From Collinsella sp. An2 (lineage in GTDB: Bacteria; Actinomycetota; Coriobacteriia; Coriobacteriales; Coriobacteriaceae): a stretch of DNA of 64,000 nucleotides. Shown piece after piece: positions 35,211 through 47,038 of this stretch. The stretch lies in NCBI RefSeq assembly GCF_002160065.1, contig NZ_NFJW01000001.1:124001-188000 (forward strand), written 5' to 3'. Within the stretch, counting starts at the first letter, position 1, and each line of letters opens with the position of its first letter. A program made the translations under genes and the position numbers. The notes beneath the pieces are model-generated. The model ran no database searches, was not told the origin of the DNA, and saw nothing but the letters and a program-made list of their open reading frames with translations.

Positions 35211-36026
35211 ATGCCCGATAGCAACAGTCGTCCCTCCCGTAGTTCGTCGACCAACCAAAGTCCCACGCCTCGTCCTGCGGGCAGGCGTTTTCGTTCGTCA
35301 GACGCGCCATCTTCGGCAGAGACATCGGGTGTGCATGCGCCCATCAATGCGGCGGCTGCGGCAAAACATGCGGCCCATGCAACGCGGCCCGAGGATGAAG
35401 CCCGTGCACGTCGTGCCGCTTCGGGAACGCAAGAGCCAGCAGTTCCTGCAGCCGCGCGTCGGCAGAACGGCAAACGAACCGTCGCCATTGCGGTGTTGGT
35501 CGGCTGCGCGCTTGCGGCCCTCCTGCTGTTTGTGCTGGGCAACGCGCTACTTGGTGTCATGCTGTACGACGACCGGGCGGATTCGCTGGACACGGCTGCC
35601 CTCGTCGATGGAAATACCTCGGCAAACGGTGGCGATGCATCTGCGGAGGAGCCTCAGGGCGTGGCACGCTATGCCGATGGCGATACCATCGATGCAATGT
35701 CCTATACCTACTCCATCGCAACCTCCGAAGACGGACGCACGATCTTCGGTTATCAAATTCAAGGCTCCTCGGCGGCACCGATTGAGCTGCTCGAGGTCGC
35801 GGGCGACCCCGTGGGCTTTGTGATGAAGGACTACGTGTTCTACATCGTTTCCAATACGGAGGACGGTTTCTGCGTCCAGAGCATTCTCCACGCCGACGGC
35901 GGGGTCGCGTCCATCTATCGAACGGGCGATGTTACGGTCGAGGACATCGATCTGGATGGTTCGGACCTGGTGCTTACGGGAGCGGACGGCAACGTATACA
36001 CCGTTGCGCTCGGCGGCACGGAATAG
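35211..36026 (+). CDS. Single-pass membrane protein of unknown function
   Basis: 271 residues. The first ~85 are a low-complexity, basic, Ser/Pro/Ala-rich cytoplasmic tail; residues ~88-118 form one strong membrane helix (VAIAVLVGCALAALLLFVLG); the outer ~150 residues are acidic and beta-rich with YTYSIATSEDGRTIFGYQ-like strands, possibly a small propeller or sandwich domain. I do not recognise the family. AAGGAG precedes the ATG. It stands alone between the ATPase and the PTS operon. Confidence 0.6.
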   Translation: MPDSNSRPSRSSSTNQSPTPRPAGRRFRSSDAPSSAETSGVHAPINAAAAAKHAAHATRPEDEARARRAASGTQEPAVPAAARRQNGKRTVAIAVLVGCALAALLLFVLGNALLGVMLYDDRADSLDTAALVDGNTSANGGDASAEEPQGVARYADGDTIDAMSYTYSIATSEDGRTIFGYQIQGSSAAPIELLEVAGDPVGFVMKDYVFYIVSNTEDGFCVQSILHADGGVASIYRTGDVTVEDIDLDGSDLVLTGADGNVYTVALGGTE

Positions 36027-36038
36027 AGGATATGAAAC

Positions 36039-36069
36039 GAGCAGCCGCCTCGTGCGGGGACGGCTGCTC
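36039..36069. terminator. Hairpin between convergent genes
   Basis: GAGCAGCCG (36039-36047) pairs with CGGCTGCTC (36061-36069) between the convergent membrane-protein gene and PTS operon; probably bidirectional, without a strong T-run. Confidence 0.5.
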
Positions 36070-36118
36070 AGATAGCGTATCTGCAAGACGGTGGGTGTCA
36101 AGGAACGCGGGTCGAGCG

Positions 36119-36526
36119 CTATGCTTTTAAACTCTGCAGCTCTTCTTGCATGTCGATGAACTTCTCGCAGACGATCTTCATCGTTTCGGCGCTCATCAGC
36201 TGATCTTCTGCATGGATGATCAGTGGCAAATACTTCACATCATCGGGTCCAAGTTCGCGGCTGAACAGCTTGAGGTGCGCGTCGTGTCCCTCCACGAAGC
36301 ACTGTTCGCCCTCAGTGATCATTGCGCGTGCTCCCTCGATGTTGCCGCGTTCGGCCTCTTCGACCGCTTCCACGTACATCGAACGCGCCGTGCCGACGTT
36401 CGCGATGATTTGAAAGGGGAGCATCTCCATGTTGATGGTCTCTGCCGTGCCATCGGCCGTTGCCGAGGTGTCTGCTGGGCTGTTCGCCGAGGTGTCCATC
36501 GTTTCGTTCTCCGCAGTCGTTGCCAT
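36119..36526 (-). CDS. PTS lactose/cellobiose-type EIIA
   Basis: 135 residues. After a 32-residue acidic Thr/Ser/Ala tail there is a standard three-helix EIIA of the lactose/cellobiose family with the phosphorylated His105 in LPLIIHAEDQLMSAE. It accepts phosphate from HPr and hands it to the EIIB encoded just upstream, 2 bp apart. Last gene of the minus-strand operon EIIC - GH1 - EIIB - EIIA. Confidence 0.93.
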   Translation of the reverse strand: MATTAENETMDTSANSPADTSATADGTAETINMEMLPFQIIANVGTARSMYVEAVEEAERGNIEGARAMITEGEQCFVEGHDAHLKLFSRELGPDDVKYLPLIIHAEDQLMSAETMKIVCEKFIDMQEELQSLKA

Positions 36527-36528
36527 GT

Positions 36529-36831
36529 CTAGTCACCCAGCTTCTCTTTGACGAACTCGATGATCGCTGCGCCGTCCATCATGCCGTAGGCGCGCATGTC
36601 GATGACCTCGACGGGCTTTCCCGGGAGCTGCTTGCGCACCTTGTTGAGGTTGAAGCGAATCTGCGGGCCAAGCAGCACGATGTCGGCGTCAGGTCCATAG
36701 GTCCCGACTTCCGCCACGGAATATGCGGCAATCTCGCACGGGTATCCCTGGGCATCTGCCGCCTCCTGCATCTTCTGGACCATAACGCTCGTCGACATTC
36801 CCGCTGCGCAGAACAGTACGATCTTTCTCAT
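36529..36831 (-). CDS. PTS cellobiose-type EIIB
   Basis: 100-residue EIIB with the phosphorylated Cys8 in the P-loop LFCAAGMSTS. It relays phosphate from EIIA to the sugar in EIIC. Tightly followed by the EIIA gene. A 125-bp gap separates it from the glycosidase gene, but all are on the same strand and functionally linked. Confidence 0.95.
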   Translation of the reverse strand: MRKIVLFCAAGMSTSVMVQKMQEAADAQGYPCEIAAYSVAEVGTYGPDADIVLLGPQIRFNLNKVRKQLPGKPVEVIDMRAYGMMDGAAIIEFVKEKLGD

Positions 36832-36956
36832 GGTGCATCTTCCTTTCTATCTGCTGGTTGGAGCAGGTCGATGTGTTTCCCTGCAGAACAGGGTTTCTTC
36901 TGGTGTATGGAGCCTGTGCTATCTGTAACTCATTCGCTTTGGGTCGGCGCTCGGCG

Positions 36957-39790
<2,834 letters not shown>

Positions 39791-40032
39791 GACGGTAACC
39801 TCCGATCGTGTGTGGATGCCAGGCGCGCTTCTGGTTTGACATCCTTGTTATAGCAAGCACGGAGGGTTGCCGTCTGCCGTTTTCGACAGCGTGGGAGCTG
39901 TTCCAGAGCGTGGAACCGCTTTCATGCCATGCGCCGCGCGCATGTCAATCGGATGGCTCTTGCAGCGTGTTGGATGTGGACTGGTTGGGCAGCAGAGATG
40001 CAAGTTGTGTAGCGGTGGGCTGCCGGGACCGG

Positions 40033-40854
40033 CTAGACGCAGAGATCTTGCGGGCTGCCTTGAGGGGTCGACACCTTGTTTGTCTCGAGGAGCTTACTGA
40101 GATGCATGACGGCAAGGTTGGCAAAGAGCTGCAGCGAGAGCGGTCGGCTGGCGGTGTTGTTGGCACAAGGAACCACAAAGACTCGGTCGTACGGGACGCA
40201 CCGTGTGAGGCGTCGGTTGTTTGTGATGAGCACAAGATAGGGACGGTCGCTTGACAGGTAGTCAAAATGCGATTGGAAGTCCTGGAAGTACTTTCCGCCC
40301 GACGAGATGATGATGGCCATGCTGTCTTTTCCAGAGTTCAGGATGAACTCCTCCTGTTCGGGCATCATGCTGAAGCAAGAAACGTATTTGCCCAGCGAAG
40401 CGAGCTCGTATTGGAAATTGAGTGCGACCGAATGCGACTGCATCTGGCCGAAGATGCCGATGGTGTCGTGGCTAAACAGCAGCTGCGCCAGCTCTCCCAG
40501 GATTTCGGGCGTAGCATATTCACGCACTTTGAGCATGCAGTCAATCGCTTGGTCGAGGTAGGCGTCGGTCATCTCCTGCGCGTCGAAGCCGAGGTATTCG
40601 TCGAAGCGTTTGTAATCGCGCATCTGCACGTTTCGGATGCTTTGGACCACAGCGTTGAAGTCGGCAAAGCCGATGCGTCTGCAAAAGCGGCTGACCGTCG
40701 ATTTGGAGACGAAACAGGCGTCGGCTACATCCTGAATGCCGAAGTTCGCGATGCTGTAGATGTTTCTGATGAGGTAGTCGGCGATGCGATAGTCGGCGGA
40801 GTCGACGTCGCTGGAGTTCAGGATGGCATAGAGTGCGTGGCGGAGTTTTTTCAT
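40033..40854 (-). CDS. RpiR family transcription regulator
   Basis: 273 residues: an N-terminal helix-turn-helix of the RpiR type (IQDVADACFVSKSTVSRFCRRIGF) and a C-terminal SIS sugar-phosphate-binding domain (AIIISSGGKYFQDF). It lies just upstream of the cellobiose PTS operon on the same strand, so it most likely controls that operon in response to a phosphosugar. Start taken at 40854 (MKKLRHALYAIL); the longer frame to 40908 lacks a ribosome site. Confidence 0.88.
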   Translation of the reverse strand: MKKLRHALYAILNSSDVDSADYRIADYLIRNIYSIANFGIQDVADACFVSKSTVSRFCRRIGFADFNAVVQSIRNVQMRDYKRFDEYLGFDAQEMTDAYLDQAIDCMLKVREYATPEILGELAQLLFSHDTIGIFGQMQSHSVALNFQYELASLGKYVSCFSMMPEQEEFILNSGKDSMAIIISSGGKYFQDFQSHFDYLSSDRPYLVLITNNRRLTRCVPYDRVFVVPCANNTASRPLSLQLFANLAVMHLSKLLETNKVSTPQGSPQDLCV

Positions 40855-41074
40855 AGGAGCCCTTCTCGTCAAAACGGCATCTATTGTGACACCGTCGTGG
40901 CTGAGCACCGACGATGAACTCGGCGGACAGGGATGAGTTTTCTGTCAGCGTTATCCGCGCCACGCGATTGGCTGCGATCGTGTGCGCTCTGCTTTGTCGG
41001 GGCGTTGCGGGCCGTACGCGGCTCGCGCTCTGCCAGCTGGCGTGTTGACGCAGTAGGGATGCCGGATGCGACGC

Positions 41075-41953
41075 CTATATACGACTGCTTATCGGCGTCC
41101 AGGCGATGAATGCCCAGCGAACAAGCCGGCGATGGTCTAGCATATAGCGGCCCTGCGGCCGTCCCTTCTCGCCCGGTTCTCCCGCTTGTGGGTTTTCAAC
41201 CATATGCTCGGCGATGTAGGCGCGAAGCTCGGGCAGGCGGTCTTCGTTGCCTCCCTCAAGCATGCGCGCGAAGTCGGCGACGCCTGCCTCTAGAGAGTCA
41301 AAGGTGTCACGTCGCCAGGACTCGATGTAGCGCACCTCGGGACATGCGCCGAGGCCGATCAAGATGTTGAAGGCATACACGTAGTCGCGACTTTCGGTGA
41401 CCGAGGCCCCGATCGCGTCCATGATATGTCGGTCCACGCGAGGGCTTGCGTTTGCAACGAGCGTGATGCAGCAGCGCCTGCGCGCGACGTGGTCAAGCTT
41501 GAGAAGAGCGGCTTTGAGGTCGTGCGTGGCGATCGACCGGCTGGCAACGGCCACGTCAACGCATTTTGGCGCAACGCCGGCAGCCTCCCAGTTTTCATCC
41601 CATGCAAGCAACTTGGGTTCAATGAGGTCATCGAGACCGTAGTGCTGCATTCCCTCTCGCAAAACTTCGAGCATGCGGGGCGAAAAATCGCAGGCGAGCA
41701 CGGGGTGTCCGGCACGCGCGAACGGGATAGCAAGCGAGCCCGCGCCACACCCCATGTCAAGAACGGTCTTCCCGGTACCTACCTGGGCAAGTTCGATAAA
41801 GTCCCGGGCGTAGGGATGTGTCTCGCGCGGCTGAAAATGCCGGGCGCGCGCGTCCCAGAACGCGGGGCTGTCGGCGCTTCGCCGTTCTGCCTGCAGCGCC
41901 TTCCACTCCTCGTTCCAGTCTGTCGTAAGCAAGGTCGCCGTTGGTGATGGCAT
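41075..41953 (-). CDS. SAM-dependent methyltransferase, class I
   Basis: 292 residues. Motif I VLDMGCGAGSLAIPFA and the following acidic LACDFSPRMLEVL define a Rossmann-fold methyltransferase. The substrate is unknown; the WNEEWKALQAERR start resembles small-molecule methyltransferases seen near corrinoid or metal systems, but the neighbours give no support. The ATG at 41953 follows GGAAGGA; the longer frame to 42016 is less likely. Confidence 0.8.
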   Translation of the reverse strand: MPSPTATLLTTDWNEEWKALQAERRSADSPAFWDARARHFQPRETHPYARDFIELAQVGTGKTVLDMGCGAGSLAIPFARAGHPVLACDFSPRMLEVLREGMQHYGLDDLIEPKLLAWDENWEAAGVAPKCVDVAVASRSIATHDLKAALLKLDHVARRRCCITLVANASPRVDRHIMDAIGASVTESRDYVYAFNILIGLGACPEVRYIESWRRDTFDSLEAGVADFARMLEGGNEDRLPELRAYIAEHMVENPQAGEPGEKGRPQGRYMLDHRRLVRWAFIAWTPISSRI

Positions 41954-42059
41954 GCGCCCATCCTTCCCTGCTCGGTATTTCTCTATACGCTGACAGCACC
42001 TATGATACGGCGGCATGTTCTACGTCCGTGGCGGCAATTCTTTTGCCGGGGCGTGCGGG

Positions 42060-42368
42060 TGGTCAATTTGGTTGTGGCGTGGGCGCGCCGTTGGTAGGCT
42101 GCGGGCTGCTGTGGTCAATGTACCGGCGCTCTGGGCACGGCTTGCGTGGGAGATGGGTACCCGTGGTCAATTTCATAGAGTGCTGGGTAGGCTTTCGGCT
42201 TCGATATGCCTCTTGCAGGGGATGTTGTGAGGAGATGATGCCCAGTGGAAGCGCATTTTGACCAAAAGGCGCCGAACGGGTCGCGGGGCGTACCCAGACG
42301 GCGCCCATATTGACCAAGGGGTCATGCCGTGCGCATCGGGCGTGCCCAGCGGGCATTCATTTTGACCA
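42060..42368. repeat. Phased inverted motif array, family C (52-bp period)
   Basis: A 23-bp bipartite motif, GGTCAAT-N11-CTGGG (first copy ends GTGGG), begins at 42061, 42113 and 42165. The inverse form, CCCAG-N12-TTGACC (23 bp), ends at 42263, 42315 and 42367. All four steps are exactly 52 bp. The ~75-bp core between the halves and the rest of each unit are not conserved. It lies just 3' of the UPF0210 gene and its terminator. Confidence 0.9.
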
Positions 42369-42402
42369 TCGTCGCGCCCGTTCTATGGCATGTGCAAAGA
42401 AT

Positions 42403-42435
42403 GGCGCCCGTCTCGGTAGACACAAGACGGGCGCC
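42403..42435 (-). terminator. Terminator of the UPF0210 gene
   Basis: An 11-bp perfect stem (42403-42413 with 42425-42435, GGCGCCCGTCT / AGACGGGCGCC), followed on the minus strand by ATTCTTT. Confidence 0.7.
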
Positions 42436-42446
42436 GTGGCAAGTAG

Positions 42447-43811
42447 CTAGTTCTTAAGCGAGTTCAGCGGGGCGGGGAAGCGTCCTCCGCGGTGCGCGAA
42501 CACCGAGCCAGCAAACTGGTTGACCGGCATGATCGGCGCGCGCCCAAAGAGGCCGCCGTACTCCACCGCGTCACCCACGCCCTTGCCGATGGCCGGGATG
42601 ATGCGGACCGCCGTGGTCTTGTTGTTGATGACGCCGATTGCCATCTCGTCGGCGATGATACCAGCAATGGTCTCGACGCTCGTGTCGCCGGGGATGGCGA
42701 TCATGTCCAGGCCCACCGAGCACACGCAGGTCATGGCTTCGAGCTTCTCAAGCGAGAGCGCGCCTGCTTCGACGGCGGCAATCATGCCGGCGTCCTCGGA
42801 TACGGGGATGAAGGCACCGGAGAGGCCGCCGACCGAAGAGGTGGCCATGACGCCGCCCTTCTTCACGCAGTCGTTAAGCAGGGCGAGCGCTGCGGTAGTG
42901 CCGGGGCCGCCGCAGGTACCCACGCCGATGATCTCGAGGATGCGCGCGACAGAGTCGCCGATGGCGGGGGTCGGCGCAAGCGACAGGTCGACGATGCCCT
43001 TCTCGACGCCCAGACGGCGTGCAGCCTCGCGGCTCATGAGCTCGCCGGCGCGGGTGATCTTGAAGGCGGTCTGCTTGATCTTCTCCGCGACGTCCATCAT
43101 GCTTGCCGAATCGGGCAGCTCCTCCAGAGCCGCCGCCATAACGCCGGGGCCAGAGACGCCCACGTTGATGACGGCATCGGCCTCGCCGCCGCCATGCACG
43201 GCGCCGGCCATGAAGGGGGAGTCCTCGACCATGTTGGCAAAGACCACGAACTTCGATGCGCCCACGGAGTCTTGGTCGGCAGTGAGCTCGGCGGAGCGAC
43301 GCACGACCTTGGCAACCTCCAGCACGGCATCCATGTTGATGCCCGCTCGCAGGCTTGCCACGTTCACGCTCGAGCAGACGCGGCTCGTGCCCGCCAGCGC
43401 CTCGGGGATGGACGCGATGAGCCGGCGGTCGCTGCTGCCGATGCCCTTGTGCACGAGCGCAGAGAAGCCGCCCAGGTAGTCGATGCCGAGCGTCTCGGCC
43501 GCGCGGTCGAGCGCATGGGCGAGCGGCGTTAGGTCCTCGTCGGGACAGGCAGCAGCGATCTGCGCGACCGGGGTCACCGACACGCGCTTGTTCACAATGG
43601 GGATGCCGTACTCGCGCTCAAGGTTCTGCGCGGTTTCCACCAGGTGCTCTGCCGTGGTGGTCACGCGGTCGTAGACCTTGGTGCACATGCGGTCGAGGTT
43701 CTCATCGGCGCAGCTCATGAGCGAGATGCCCATGGTGATGGTACGGATGTCGAGGTTCTGCTCCGCGACCATGCCGCGGGTCTCAGCGATTTCTTGGGGC
43801 GTGATCGCCAT
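42447..43811 (-). CDS. UPF0210 (DUF711) family protein
   Basis: 454-residue member of a widespread uncharacterised family, recognised by length and by segments such as [34 protein letters not shown] and [14 protein letters not shown]. These proteins are usually paired with a small ACT-domain UPF0237 gene; none is adjacent here. Start at 43811 after AAGGAG; the frame extends to 43841 without a site. Function unknown; an enzyme fold is likely from the glycine-rich motifs. Confidence 0.9.
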   Translation of the reverse strand: MAITPQEIAETRGMVAEQNLDIRTITMGISLMSCADENLDRMCTKVYDRVTTTAEHLVETAQNLEREYGIPIVNKRVSVTPVAQIAAACPDEDLTPLAHALDRAAETLGIDYLGGFSALVHKGIGSSDRRLIASIPEALAGTSRVCSSVNVASLRAGINMDAVLEVAKVVRRSAELTADQDSVGASKFVVFANMVEDSPFMAGAVHGGGEADAVINVGVSGPGVMAAALEELPDSASMMDVAEKIKQTAFKITRAGELMSREAARRLGVEKGIVDLSLAPTPAIGDSVARILEIIGVGTCGGPGTTAALALLNDCVKKGGVMATSSVGGLSGAFIPVSEDAGMIAAVEAGALSLEKLEAMTCVCSVGLDMIAIPGDTSVETIAGIIADEMAIGVINNKTTAVRIIPAIGKGVGDAVEYGGLFGRAPIMPVNQFAGSVFAHRGGRFPAPLNSLKN

Positions 43812-43950
43812 GGCGCTCCTTATGTCGAGGTGGTGCGGCATCTACCTGCCGTCGTGGCACCTATTCTAACGTCCAGGACAGGTGACCGACGCGACAAGGA
43901 GAACGTGTCCGCAGCGTTTACAGGGAGTGAGGCAGCTCGAGGGCAACTTG

Positions 43951-44029
43951 GTCGGTTTAGGTCGTGTCCCAGTGCTCAGTGAGGTGGCTTGACCGGTTTA
44001 GGTCGTGTCACGGTGCTTGGCAAGAGTGC
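43951..44029. repeat. 40-bp direct repeat, two copies
   Basis: GGTTTAGGTCGTGTC occurs at 43954 and 43994 within two ~40-bp units of similar sequence (CTTGGTCGG... and CTTGACCGG...). It precedes the family A copy 6. No inverted partner was found. Confidence 0.6.
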
Positions 44030-44062
44030 CCATGTCGTGTCGCATTGCGAATGCGGTATTCG

Positions 44063-44252
44063 AGTTGCGTGCGCAGTTCCAAAGTTGATAGAGGTTTTCG
44101 GCCATTTTCACCCTCTAAAGTGAGGGTTTTTGGACGAATCGTTCCCGCAACTTTTAGAGAGCGCACGCAACTTGCGTCGAGCGTACGTAACGTGAAAGAG
44201 GGGTACGCAACTCGCATTGAGGGTACGCAACTTGCACCGAGCGTATGCGACT
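44063..44252. repeat. Phased inverted motif array, family A copy 6
   Basis: A left motif AGTTGCGTGCG at 44063 and AGTTGATAGAGG at 44083 are followed, after the core, by six inverse motifs ending at 44152, 44172, 44192, 44212, 44232 and 44252, exactly 20 bp apart. It abuts the metH stop codon (44259-44261, minus strand), so in transcription terms it is 3' of metH. Its core has the same + orientation as all other copies. Confidence 0.9.
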
Positions 44253-44258
44253 TGCGGC

Positions 44259-46829
44259 TTACGAGAACAGCTCCTCGCAGATGCGGGCCGTCTCGGCGGC
44301 ATCCTTGGCGTAGTAGTCGGCTCCGATCTCGCGCGCGTATTCGGGGGTGAGCACGGCACCTCCCACAATGACCTTTACGTCGGGCACCTCAGCATGCAGA
44401 AGCTCGACTGTCTTGCGCATAGCAGGCACCGTCGTGGTCATGAGAGCCGAAAGCCCCACCACGCGCACGCCGCGTTCGCGCACGCAGGCGAGCACGTCTT
44501 CGGGGTCTACGTCGCGTCCCAGGTCGAAGACCGCGTATCCGTAGTTTTCCAGCAGCATGCGCACGATGTTCTTACCGATGTCGTGGATGTCTCCCTTCAC
44601 GGTGGCCAGGCACACGGCGCCCTTGCTAGTCACATCGTCCGCCGGCATGACGTCGCGGATGGTGTCAAAGCCGGCGCGTGCGGCCTCGGCCGATGCCATG
44701 AGCTGCGGAAGGAAGTACTTTCCCTGGTCAAAGAGGCGTCCGACCTCGTCGAGCGCGGGGATGAGAATCCCGTTCACCACGTCCATGGGATCGTTGGTGG
44801 CAAGGAGGCGCTCGACCGCCTCGCGCATGCCGTCGCGTCGTCCGGTAAGGATGAGGTGCTGCGCAAGCTCGGTGTCGCTTTGGGGCACGTCGGCCGCGGC
44901 CGTGGACGCGCCCGTGGACGTCGAGGCGTCCGCCGTGGCGCGGCCATCGCCCGCAGGCGCGGGCGAGGAGGCAGCGGCAGGAACCGCGCCGGAGGCGACC
45001 TTGTACGGGTCTGCCCAGGTGCCATAGCGCTCGATAAAGGCGCTCGACCCCTCGTCCTCGGCGTTGAGCACGCGGAAAGAGCGAACGACATCCATGTAGC
45101 GCGCAGACCCGGGATTCATGATGGGGGCATCAAGGCCCGCTCCGAAGGCTGCGGACAAAAACGTTGCGTTCATGAGCTCGCGTGCCGGCAGGCCAAAGCT
45201 GATGTTCGAGACGCCGAGCGTGCAGCGTACGCCCAAGCGAGCTCGGCAAAGCGCCACGGCGCGCAGAATCTCAAGCGCCTGGTTCTGGTTGGTCGATGCG
45301 GTCATGACCAGGCAGTCGATGAGGATGCGCTCCGGTCCAATGCCGTAGCCGGCGGCTTCATTCACGATGCGCTGGGCAATCTCGAAGCGGGCCTTGGCCG
45401 TTTCGGGTATGCCGCGCTCGTCAAGCGTAAGGCCGACGACGTCGGCTCCGTAGTGGGCGGCGATGGGCAGGATCGCGTCCAGGCTCTCGCGCTTGCCGTT
45501 GACGGAGTTGATGATCGGCTTGCCGGCATAGCGGCGCACGGCCGCCTCTACGGCGACAGGATCGGTCGAGTCGATCTGCAGGGGAAGCGAGACGGCTCCC
45601 GAGAGCTGCTCGCAGACCCGGCAGATCGTGTCGGCCTCATCGATACCGGGCAGGCCCACGTTCACATCCAGCACGTCGGCGCCCTGCTCCTGTTGGCTGA
45701 TGCCCTGTCCAACCACGTAGTCCAGGTCGCCGTCGCGAAGCGCACGCTGCAGGCGTTTCTTGCCGGTGGGGTTGATGCGCTCGCCAATGACCGCAATGCG
45801 CTGCTCGTCTTGGGGGAGGGCCACCAGACGCTGGGCGCTCGTCGTCGTGAAGACGGGGTCCATGCTGCGGGCGATGGGCTCGTGGTTCTGCAGCACTTCG
45901 GCCAGCAGACGCATGTATTCGGGCGTGGTGCCGCAGCATCCGCCGACGATGGTCACACCGTCATCGACCATGCCGCGCACCGCCTGCGCATAGGCCTCGG
46001 GAGCGATGTCGTAGACGGTGCGTCCGTCTTCGATGCGAGGGAGTCCGGCATTCGCCTGCACGATGATGGGTTTTGCGGTGACGGCGAGCATGCGGCGGGC
46101 AAGCGGATGCAGCTCTGCGGGGCCGAGCGAACAGTTGATGCCGAGGGCGTCCACGCCCAGCGCGTCGAGCGTGACCGCCGCCACCTCGGGCGAGGTGCCC
46201 AGGAAGGTGCGCCCGTCGCCCTCAAAGGTCATGGTGGCAAAGATGGGGAGGTCGCTGTTCTCGCGGCATGCGAGTACGGCCGCCTTGATTTCTGCCAGGT
46301 CGGTCATGGTCTCGATGATGAAGAGGTCCACGCCTGCCGCTGCGGCGGCGCGTACCTGTTCGGCGAAGAGCTCGTAGGCCTCGTCAAACGAAAGCGTCCC
46401 CATGGGGCGCAGCAGGGCGCCGATGGGCCCGATGTCGCCGGCAACATAGCGGGCTCCCGACGCGCGGGCAATGCGGACCGCGGCGTCGAAAACCTCCTGG
46501 ACCGTGGCAGCTCCGTCCAGCTTGTGCGCGTTGGCACCAAAGGTGTTTGTGGTCACGACCTCACAGCCGGCGGCGACGTAGGCCTCATGGACGCGACGGA
46601 TAGCGTCGGGATGGGTGAGGTTGAGAAGCTCCGGCCGCTCGCCCGCCTTGAGGCCTGCTGCCTGGAGCATCGTTCCCATACCTCCGTCAAAGAGCAGGTG
46701 GCGCCTGCCCTCGAGCACGGCGCGCAGGTCGTCGTCTGCACGCACACGGTCGAGTGATCGCGGGGTGTAGGCGTAGCCCGCCTCGCGCGCGGCGGTGACA
46801 GGAGCGGCGGTATCAAGCGAGAAATCCAT
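44259..46829 (-). CDS. metH: B12-dependent methionine synthase without activation domain
   Basis: 856 residues. Order: homocysteine methyltransferase domain (DGGMGTMLQAAG near 41; zinc cysteines in GINCSLG and GGCCGTTP), methyltetrahydrofolate-binding domain (VIGERINPTGKK, DVNVGLPG), an Ala/Ser/Pro/Thr-rich linker, then the cobalamin module (methionine-synthase cap and the KGDIHDIGKN motif with the axial His near 745). The C-terminal AdoMet-dependent reactivation domain of the long MetH is missing but is encoded separately upstream in the operon (47039-47812). Start at 46829 (MDFSLDTAAP); the open frame continues through a repetitive region to 47108, which I regard as non-coding. Confidence 0.95.
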   Translation of the reverse strand: MDFSLDTAAPVTAAREAGYAYTPRSLDRVRADDDLRAVLEGRRHLLFDGGMGTMLQAAGLKAGERPELLNLTHPDAIRRVHEAYVAAGCEVVTTNTFGANAHKLDGAATVQEVFDAAVRIARASGARYVAGDIGPIGALLRPMGTLSFDEAYELFAEQVRAAAAAGVDLFIIETMTDLAEIKAAVLACRENSDLPIFATMTFEGDGRTFLGTSPEVAAVTLDALGVDALGINCSLGPAELHPLARRMLAVTAKPIIVQANAGLPRIEDGRTVYDIAPEAYAQAVRGMVDDGVTIVGGCCGTTPEYMRLLAEVLQNHEPIARSMDPVFTTTSAQRLVALPQDEQRIAVIGERINPTGKKRLQRALRDGDLDYVVGQGISQQEQGADVLDVNVGLPGIDEADTICRVCEQLSGAVSLPLQIDSTDPVAVEAAVRRYAGKPIINSVNGKRESLDAILPIAAHYGADVVGLTLDERGIPETAKARFEIAQRIVNEAAGYGIGPERILIDCLVMTASTNQNQALEILRAVALCRARLGVRCTLGVSNISFGLPARELMNATFLSAAFGAGLDAPIMNPGSARYMDVVRSFRVLNAEDEGSSAFIERYGTWADPYKVASGAVPAAASSPAPAGDGRATADASTSTGASTAAADVPQSDTELAQHLILTGRRDGMREAVERLLATNDPMDVVNGILIPALDEVGRLFDQGKYFLPQLMASAEAARAGFDTIRDVMPADDVTSKGAVCLATVKGDIHDIGKNIVRMLLENYGYAVFDLGRDVDPEDVLACVRERGVRVVGLSALMTTTVPAMRKTVELLHAEVPDVKVIVGGAVLTPEYAREIGADYYAKDAAETARICEELFS

Positions 46830-46890
46830 GTCGGACGTGCCTTTCTGTAGGTAGAGGCGAGACGTGCGCGGCGGATGCGGGCACCTGGCG

Positions 46891-47009
46891 GAGGCGACCG
46901 GAGTGACCGAGGGGGCAGGTCGACCAGGGCAACCGAGGCGACCAAGTCGGCCGAGGCGGCCAGGCCGACCCGGGCAACCAAGGCAACCAGGACAACCAAG
47001 GCAACCAGG
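46891..47009. repeat. 9-nt tandem repeat between metH and its activation gene
   Basis: Thirteen consecutive 9-nt units of the type GGCAACCAA / AGGCGACCA fill most of the 209-bp gap upstream of metH; the right end has the most regular copies. Read on the minus strand in the metH frame they would give Gly-x-x triplets (GCLGCPGCLGCPGRPGR), but no ribosome site supports translation. It could be a slippage-prone leader or an mRNA spacer. Confidence 0.75.
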
Positions 47010-47038
47010 TCTATGCGGCCTCCGGAGCCCCAATGCCA

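Noticed and set aside
44217-46757. 846-codon plus-strand open frame opposite metH
   Set aside because: It is the mirror of metH in GC-rich DNA; it has no ribosome site, no recognisable domain and a biased composition typical of antisense shadows.
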